A program made the position numbers and the translations under genes. From Odontocerum albicorne (Eukaryota; Arthropoda; Insecta; Trichoptera; Odontoceridae), in the NCBI GenBank assembly GCA_949825065.1, contig OX463839.1, forward strand, positions 29,397,540 to 29,461,539: 64,000 nucleotides of DNA. Direction: 5' to 3'. Within the stretch, counting starts at the first letter, position 1. Every line of letters begins with the position of its first letter. A model generated the notes under the pieces. It searched no databases. It was not told where the DNA came from and worked only from the letters and a program-made list of their open reading frames with translations. Shown here in pieces: positions 60,901 through 64,000 of this stretch.

Positions 60901-62937
60901 GACAAAGTTAATTCAATTTTGAAAGAAGAAAAGTTAAGGAGTAAAGAAATGAAGAAACTGTATGAAAATATCTTTAGATGTGGAGGGCGAAGGAAGTATG
61001 TCGTGATAGGAAAGTTTGACACTCTGTCTACCCCAAAAGATAAATAGCGTGATGGTAATAAATCGTACGTATGAAATCTATAACGTATAAAACTTTTTGT
61101 ACCAATTTCCTTGCAGGATCTTAGGATAAGTCAAAGTCCCTCCTAGTTGAACTTTGAATATTTTTAGTTCTTCCAACGTGGAAATGAAAGAAACGCGATC
61201 AATAATACTAAAATGTCGGTTACGTAGCTGGAATACACATACAATTATTAGGGGGACCGAAAAGAAATCAAAATATTTTGACACCCTATTTTACAGTCAG
61301 TTGAGACACATTTTTTGTTGCTAGTGAATTAAGACTATTGTAAATGTATTGTTTTCATGTTATTTTTTTTACCGTTATTTAAATAAACAATGTCGAGACC
61401 AACAATTGATGAAGAACATTTCCGTCATTGTATGATATTTTTGTTTGATCAAAAAATGAAAGCGAAAGAAGTGACACAGAAAAATAACGAAACGTATGGA
61501 GATGTACTGATACTTGATAAGTGTCATAGGTGGATAAAAAATTTAAAAATGGTGAAAGGAACCTCAAAGATGCTCCTAAAACGGAAAGAAAGACCTTTAA
61601 AAAAGATGATGATGATCTGACGTCGTTAGTGGAGTCTGATCCTCGACAATCCATCTCAGAATTATTAAGCAAGCTTAGCTTGCCCATGGACAACTATACA
61701 GGATCACCTTCATCGCATAGGAAAAAGTTACAGACAAGGAATTTGGGTTTCTCATAAAATATCATTAAATGCACTAGAACAGCGACGTACTACTATATAT
61801 GTGCGTCTTTCTTATCCAGGCATGAATCTGAACCCTTTTTGCAGCGAATTGTTACCTGTGACGAAAAATGGGTTCTTAACAATAATTATACACGAAAAAA
61901 CAATGGCTTTCACCAGGTCAGGTAGCTATTCCTACTTAAAAACCGTTTCTAAAGGTAAAAAAGATACTTCTTTGTGTGTGGTGTGATAGCGCCGGAGTTA
62001 TTAACCTTGCACTACTGAAACCAGGCGAAACAATTACTGCCGACATACTCGTATACTGTCAACAATTAGTCATTATTTTGTAGATACATTTTTAATTATT
62101 TTTTAAATAAACTTTTCATTTGTAAATGAACAATTTTTTTTATTTCTTTTCGGTCTACCAAATATTATCATAATGACCCTTTTGCTTGATAATGTTTTAA
62201 GAGTTCTTGTATTTTTGTAATAAATAGCTGATTCCTATTTTTTGTAAGTCAAACTTGCCGCGCTTAAGCCCGTTTCAACGAGATACGAAGACAAAAACGC
62301 TATGGTTTGTGCAGTTGTGAGACCAATGACGTTTATAAGTGAGCTGTACGGCAAAGCTGAGAGGTTTTTATAACTGGAATATTTCATATATACCATAATG
62401 ACCCCCTTGAAAACCCTAACACTTCCATAATAATTTAACACACATATTTCGTCTCTGGTTGGTTGGAAGAGATTGCCGCCTGGCAATAAGTCCACCAGTT
62501 TGTTTTTACAATGAGGTATTAAATAAATAAACAAATAAAATTCTGTGCACTTCAACGCTCCCAAAAAAATTAAATCACCCTCAAGGGGGGCGGTATTTCC
62601 CACATAGGGAATCCCTGATTTATACTAAAAGGAAATGTTGGTATGTCTGTCTGCAAGTTTGTTAATCTCAAGAACCACCGAATGAATATTTCTTGAGGAA
62701 GGTTAAGTGAATAAAAAATTACGTTCTGTCTTTAGAAGGCTGAGCAGTAATGATAAACGTAACCAAAACTATGTGAGCTATATCAAAATAAAGTATGAAT
62801 TAAATGTAATATTTATTAAATCAAGGAGAATCCAAATAATAGGTACATGAGAATACACATATATAATATGTTTAAGTCAGAGCACAATAACTGTTTTTAG
62901 AATAATACATTATTGACGATTTTAAACACTTACGCAT
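36834..62937 (-). CDS. capt: adenylyl cyclase-associated protein (CAP/capulet), 10 exons
   Basis: Exons in gene order: 62934-62937 (tentative), 60448-60725, 56391-56476, 55768-55963, 50090-50276, 47314 or 47321-47470, 46624-46804, 44810-45016, 37879-38022, 36834-36923. The model is 509 residues. CAP binds G-actin and speeds cofilin-driven turnover and nucleotide exchange in the cytoplasm. Visible domains: N-terminal oligomerising helix ([13 protein letters not shown]), a nine-proline run, helical folded domain (residues ~95-250, with [10 protein letters not shown] and [19 protein letters not shown]), a poly-proline profilin-type site, a WH2 region near [10 protein letters not shown], and the C-terminal beta-sheet actin-binding domain ([21 protein letters not shown]). 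Introns carry many transposons. Exon 6 is joined in frame only by a weak donor; see findings. Confidence 0.93.
37285..37490 (+). mobile_element. mariner transposase C-terminal relic
   Basis: It encodes [20 protein letters not shown] followed by NGTYIID and a stop, the typical C-terminus of a mariner transposase. The end shows a terminal repeat fragment TGTGACAACCCAATA. I did not find the rest of the element. Confidence 0.7.
37560..37790 (+). repeat. SINE family A, full-length copy
   Basis: Head GACCTAGTTAATAAGATGTC, B-box-like GAAGGTTCTATTCCCATTGA, linker, then GATGAGATTGCCACATGGCA. It lies just downstream (in CAP orientation) of the exon at 37879. Confidence 0.78.
37879..38022 (-). CDS. capt: CAP exon, C-terminal beta domain
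   Basis: It encodes [20 protein letters not shown] and [14 protein letters not shown]. Exactly 48 codons, phase 0 at both ends; acceptor TTGGCAG, donor GTAAGT. Confidence 0.96.
38671..39275. mobile_element. TTAA-flanked piggyBac-type segment
   Basis: The left end TTAACCCTTCCTGTCC and the right end GGGAGGGAAAGGTTAA are imperfect inverted repeats meeting TTAA on both sides. There is no coding capacity. It could be a stand-alone non-autonomous element or the left terminus of the piggyBac relic that follows. Confidence 0.45.
39440..41125 (+). mobile_element. piggyBac transposase relic split by a mariner
   Basis: Before the mariner, broken frames encode an acidic [13 protein letters not shown] stretch and [15 protein letters not shown]. 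After it, [17 protein letters not shown] and [17 protein letters not shown] appear, the cysteine-rich tail of piggyBac transposases. A further TTAA preceded by GGTAAAGGG at 41283-41292 could be the right terminus. Confidence 0.6.
39873..40994 (+). mobile_element. mariner, internally deleted
   Basis: Inverted repeats ACACATCGATCACTAAGTCC and its partner are flanked by TA duplications (39871-39872, 40995-40996). The transposase is in two pieces separated by a stop (40073-40306, 40313-40930). It keeps TIDETWIH (first catalytic Asp) and [14 protein letters not shown], but a deletion between IIFIEL and NFELLPH removes the second Asp. In the third-Asp motif (usually SDYW) SKYW is found, so that residue is lost as well. 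Confidence 0.9.
41793..44211 (-). mobile_element. mariner carrying an inserted pogo-like element
   Basis: Inverted repeats TCAGGTCTGTAAATATGAAA and GGAATTT lie at both ends. The transposase is on minus in three broken frames (43699-44184, 43384-43629, 43038-43373), with [38 protein letters not shown] and [12 protein letters not shown]. Spacing of the last two Asp is DD34D. The 3' side is interrupted at 41836-42971 by another transposon. Confidence 0.88.
41836..42971 (-). mobile_element. pogo/Tigger-like element nested in the mariner
   Basis: Ends CAGTGAAACCCCGTTTTAAC and CAGTGAAACCCAGTTTTTAC (inverted) are flanked by TA. On minus, a start near 42511 encodes [20 protein letters not shown], then a CENP-B-type helix-turn-helix ([29 protein letters not shown]). 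It then passes straight into the acidic C-terminal tail ([28 protein letters not shown]). The DDE catalytic core is missing. Two stops interrupt the DNA-binding part. Confidence 0.85.
44225..44470 (+). other. unassigned GC-richer segment ending in AATAAA
   Basis: A segment with GTGGCTGGGCTCGCCCTATA and GGCCGGGGGGATG ends at CAATAAACCTG and a short TTTATTTATTTAAA. It looks like the 3' end of a retrotransposon or retroposed transcript, but I recognise no domain. Confidence 0.3.
44810..45016 (-). CDS. capt: CAP exon, C-terminal beta domain start
   Basis: It encodes [36 protein letters not shown] and [14 protein letters not shown]. 69 codons, phase 0 at both ends; acceptor AATTTCAG, donor CAG|GTAAGT. 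Confidence 0.96.
45350..45450 (-). repeat. SINE family A, head fragment
   Basis: Inverted tRNA-like head with ACCTGGTTGATAAGATGCTG and a B-box-like GGTTTGATTCCAAAG in the CAP intron. Confidence 0.5.
46624..46804 (-). CDS. capt: CAP exon, WH2 region to linker
   Basis: It encodes [20 protein letters not shown], then a Pro/Ala linker and [13 protein letters not shown]. The expected WH2 core is LKKV. Here the bases just after the acceptor read GCCTAAGAAAGTG, so with the strong upstream donor the frame is one base short. Donor ATT|GTGAGT, phase 0. Confidence 0.9.
47314..47470 (-). CDS. capt: CAP exon, poly-proline segment
   Basis: It encodes [20 protein letters not shown], then [19 protein letters not shown]. 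The strong donor A|GTGAGT at 47321 puts the next exon out of frame. A weak donor TT|GTAATT at 47314 keeps the frame and adds Ser-Glu-Leu. Start by acceptor GTTGCCAG; one base comes from the previous exon. Confidence 0.85.
47471..50089 (-). other. CAP intron, mostly AT-rich
   Basis: Apart from one TTAA-type MITE at 48692-49151 this intron shows nothing recognisable. Open frames are short and without family motifs. Confidence 0.7.
48692..49151. mobile_element. piggyBac-type MITE
   Basis: Ends CACGTTCATTGCCCACCT and CATGTTCACTGCCTACCA (inverted) are imperfect terminal repeats, each flanked by TTAA (48688-48691, 49152-49155). The 460-bp body has no open frame of note. Confidence 0.7.
50090..50276 (-). 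CDS. capt: CAP exon, helical folded domain end
   Basis: It encodes [36 protein letters not shown] and [10 protein letters not shown]. Acceptor ATTGCAG, donor G|GTTAGA. Confidence 0.96.
50347..51677 (+). mobile_element. mariner, nearly intact
   Basis: Inverted repeats TACGAGGCGTATCCAGAAAG and TACGAGGCATATCCAGAATG lie at the ends with TA next to them. The transposase covers almost the whole interior. It is the least damaged mobile element in the window. Subfamily assignment (vertumnana-like) is by recognition only. Confidence 0.92.
50518..51546 (+). pseudogene. mariner transposase with one stop and a 3' frameshift
   Basis: From ATG at 50518 the frame encodes a helix-turn-helix region ([35 protein letters not shown]), then [20 protein letters not shown] and [12 protein letters not shown]: all three catalytic aspartates with DD34D spacing. 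A single TAA at 51157-51159 interrupts it, and a small deletion near 51536 shifts the last residues, whose expected ending RNGDYVEK lies in another frame. It would normally cut and paste its own element by recognising the terminal repeats. Confidence 0.9.
51764..53056 (+). mobile_element. full-length mariner nested in a palindromic mariner
   Basis: Ends GTACAAATTAGTTCGGTCCG and GTACAAATTAGTTTGGTCCG (inverted) are flanked by TA at 51762-51763 and 53057-53058. Removing it joins the host element smoothly, so it inserted later than the palindrome. Confidence 0.9.
51937..52979 (+). pseudogene. mariner transposase, broken
   Basis: It encodes [44 protein letters not shown] and [12 protein letters not shown], with all three aspartates and DD34D spacing. 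Lesions: TAA at 52066-52068, a frameshift near 52510, and a stop after ERW near the C-terminus, with [10 protein letters not shown] following. Confidence 0.88.
54135..54335 (-). repeat. SINE family A, inverted full-length copy
   Basis: On minus: head GCCCAGTTGGTGATTGACGC, B-box-like GTTCGATTCCCATTGATACC, linker, then the tail ending in a TATACAATG-type terminus. It begins only about 5 bp beyond the palindromic mariner. Confidence 0.75.
54565..55718 (+). mobile_element. decayed mariner
   Basis: Degenerate ends (CTGGGGTGATTTGG and the inverse of TTGGGTGATCCGGATACT) are flanked by TA. Broken frames show [44 protein letters not shown] and an eroded C-terminus. The pattern is close to the cecropia/Hsmar1-like lineage. 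Many stops and shifts make it old. Confidence 0.75.
55768..55963 (-). CDS. capt: CAP exon, helical folded domain
   Basis: It encodes [32 protein letters not shown] and [13 protein letters not shown], the most conserved CAP signature. Acceptor ATTTTCAG, donor GTG|GTAAGA. Confidence 0.96.
56080..56270. repeat. SINE family A fragments in opposite orientations
   Basis: A plus-oriented piece with AGGTTCCATTCCAGTTGGAG is followed by a minus-oriented head with the inverse of CTAGTTGGTAAGATGC. It may be two insertions or a rearranged copy. Confidence 0.45.
56391..56476 (-). CDS. capt: CAP exon, helical folded domain start
   Basis: It encodes [20 protein letters not shown] and SALVLKAFQ. Acceptor TATTTTCAG, donor CA|GTAAGT; the split codon completes Gln with the next exon. 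Confidence 0.95.
57054..57981 (-). mobile_element. mariner, internally deleted
   Basis: Ends containing GTCCAGAAAGTAAAGAACG in both orientations are flanked by TA. On minus, a start MAAPI is followed by a stop, [18 protein letters not shown], a deletion, [11 protein letters not shown], another deletion, then [30 protein letters not shown] and HPPYSPD. Helix-turn-helix and the first catalytic Asp are lost. It is related to the lineage at 50347. Confidence 0.85.
58117..59622 (-). mobile_element. mariner with one end replaced by an inverted 3' end
   Basis: Both outer ends read CGAGGGTGGTCCGATAAGTA, flanked by TA. The transposase is on minus. Its C-terminal coding end ([20 protein letters not shown]) occurs twice: at about 58180-58310 on minus, and again on plus at about 59440-59560. 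The true 5' repeat survives as an internal truncated GGCTAAGTACTTATCGGA at 59394-59411. The base composition is clearly GC-richer than its surroundings. Confidence 0.85.
58427..59236 (-). pseudogene. mariner transposase, open for 269 codons then shifted
   Basis: It starts [20 protein letters not shown]. It includes a helix-turn-helix ([20 protein letters not shown]), [21 protein letters not shown] (first Asp) and [12 protein letters not shown] (second Asp). An 8-base tandem duplication near 58425-58432 shifts the frame just after AKLVEL. The third-Asp region follows in another frame as [16 protein letters not shown], where Asp remains. It was recently active judging from the long open frame. 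Confidence 0.88.
59640..60400 (+). mobile_element. LINE polymerase relic with YADD box
   Basis: Broken frames encode [31 protein letters not shown] and, after shifts, a stretch with [14 protein letters not shown] and [21 protein letters not shown] is the catalytic box of reverse transcriptases. Only the central and 3' parts remain. It ends next to CAP exon 2. Confidence 0.8.
60448..60725 (-). CDS. capt: CAP exon, N-terminal oligomerising helix
   Basis: It encodes [38 protein letters not shown], nine prolines, an acidic Ser-rich linker and [13 protein letters not shown]. The heptad-like Leu pattern fits the CAP N-terminal coiled coil. Acceptor TATTTCAG; the exon begins with two bases of a split codon, so a further 5' exon must exist. 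Donor CAA|GTGAGT. Confidence 0.94.
61248..62162 (+). mobile_element. mariner, internally deleted and decayed
   Basis: Ends TTAGGGGGACCGAAAAGAAA and TTTGGTAGACCGAAAAGAAA (inverted) are flanked by TA. It encodes [20 protein letters not shown], then broken frames with [35 protein letters not shown] and GETITADI. The C-terminal half with the second and third aspartates is missing. Confidence 0.82.
62455..62530 (+). repeat. SINE family A, 3' fragment
   Basis: GGTTGGAAGAGATTGCCGCC, GGCAATAAGTCCACCAG and a TTAAATAAATAAACAAATAA end, matching the family tail. Confidence 0.65.
62934..62937 (-). CDS. capt: candidate CAP start exon (4 coding bases)
   Basis: On minus, ATG followed by C and then GTAAGT. 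Joined to exon 2 it gives Met-Arg-Gly-Glu-Gly-Gln in the correct phase. Among the minus-strand ATGs near a donor that I checked between 60725 and 64000, this is the only one with a strong donor and the right one-base overhang. Any 5' UTR would lie upstream on minus. Without a transcript this is a model. Confidence 0.45.
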
Positions 62938-63239
62938 GGATATTGAAAAAAAAACTTAAATATTGTCAAAATAATCAAACATAAATGTTAATGCCTTAAC
63001 TACAATATATTTAATAATCATATTTAATAATAATCAAAAATTACTCACAATAAAAAAACCTTAGACTTCAAGTTAAAGAGAAGTGAACGGGAACTGGAAA
63101 GTACCTAACATATAATATATATGAGAACGTGTCACCGCAAGTTTTGGTAAATATAATATTTGGACGTATGAGTATATATTATATAATATGTGTACTCGTA
63201 TATGCTAAAAGAAACTAACTTCCATGGCCTCCGATTCTA

Positions 63240-63325
63240 AAAGCGACCTCCGTGGCTGAATTGGTAAGACCTGTCTTTCAACGAAGGGATTACGGGTTCA
63301 ATTCTCATTCCACCCAATTTATTTA
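63240..63325 (+). repeat. SINE family A, head
   Basis: Head GACCTCCGTGGCTGAATTGG, B-box-like TACGGGTTCAATTCTCATTC, then an A-run. The tail is missing. Confidence 0.6.
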
Positions 63326-63469
63326 AAAAAAATATCAAACCAAATAAATGAATGGGTCATAGATGATTTCCGTCATTCATTTTTTTCCATACGAGCCTAT
63401 AAAAAGGGGCATGATGTTTCTTTAATTGTCTCAAAACAGGTTAATGTCAATTACATATTGTCCATTTAC

Positions 63470-63645
63470 CAATATTTATGATACCCTAATGTTTTATTTT
63501 AATTTTTTTCATGACTAAGAAAGAAAGAGACACCAAACCCCTTATAATAATTTTCAATGAGGATAAAAAGCAGCTTGACTACTTTTTTATGTTCTCAATA
63601 ATTTTAGTTATAAAAAAATCAGTATGATATATAACATATATACAG
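63470..63645 (-). repeat. dispersed repeat, second copy
   Basis: On minus it matches 31680-31850 over about 170 bp, including TTATTGAGAACATAAAAAAG and GGGGTTTGGTGTCTCTTTCT. At the point where the other copy enters its minisatellite, this copy has one diverged unit (GGACAATATGTAATTGACAT). Confidence 0.85.
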
Positions 63646-64000
63646 TCAAACAGTGTTTAAAAGGCCCTGCCATATTGTTTTTTTATATATCATTCATACC
63701 AAGCATCATAATCACCATCACGACATATCCTTATTTGTGTTGGCAGAAAGAACATACCTACACATCATTCTAGCCCACACAAACTTTCGCTTCTGCCACG
63801 TTATACTTCGTCGTGATAATCTTCTATTATAAAAGCTTTTCACTCTTCCCTTTTTCAGAATTTCATAAGTTTGGCCAAGCTATTCATATTTATTGGATTA
63901 TTATCACAGATTCTATTAACCTTGGGTCTACCTTACCACGTTTACTCACGAGTTCGATCGCTGTTAGTACATAATAAAAACCAAAATTCATACAAATTTA

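Larger units (their letters stand above)
62938..64000. other. AT-rich region upstream of CAP
   Basis: This is expected to hold the CAP promoter if the start exon is right. I see one SINE head, one dispersed repeat copy, and no further coding region. Confidence 0.5.

Overview
The window is a piece of an insect nuclear genome. It is AT-rich (about 30% GC by eye), has spliced genes with GT-AG introns, and is packed with mariner-type DNA transposons, tRNA-derived SINEs and decayed LINEs. The two protein genes are arthropod-type. Lepidoptera or a close relative fits best from the mix of mariner lineages and SINE style, but that placement is inference. A run of 200 Ns at 14463-14662 is a scaffold gap, so distances across it are not real.

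Layout. From 1 to about 15.2 kb I find no protein gene. This part holds SINE copies, short tandem repeats, a perfect hairpin and a divergent pair of tRNA-Gln genes (CTG on minus, TTG on plus). From 15225 to 30079 on plus lies an 11-exon gene whose splice phases all agree. It encodes a mosaic serine protease of the Nudel type: a short N-terminal tail, a membrane anchor, a SEA-like segment, a ~1000-residue Ser/Thr/Asn-rich stalk in one 3-kb exon, LDLa repeats, an SRCR-like segment, a trypsin domain with an intact catalytic triad, and a last LDLa repeat. It ends there, without the second protease-like domain of Drosophila Nudel. From 30.1 to 36.8 kb is intergenic DNA with two minisatellites. From 36834 to about 62937 on minus lies the adenylyl cyclase-associated protein gene (CAP/capulet) in ten exons. 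It faces Nudel tail to tail.

The CAP introns hold at least ten mariner-type insertions from several lineages. They include a palindromic mariner carrying another mariner, a mariner carrying a pogo/Tigger element, a mariner inside a piggyBac relic, and a mariner with one end replaced by an inverted copy of its other end. None looks able to encode a fully intact transposase; the copy at 50347-51677 comes closest.

Roles. Nudel (in Drosophila) acts outside the cell in eggshell biogenesis and in the protease cascade that sets the embryo's dorsoventral axis. CAP acts in the cytoplasm on actin turnover. They are neighbours, not a pathway. The most notable points are the single-protease Nudel, the CAP exon junction that keeps frame only by using a weak donor and then breaks the WH2 actin-binding core, the nested or palindromic transposons, and a strong excess of the octamer TACTCGTA/TACGAGTA.
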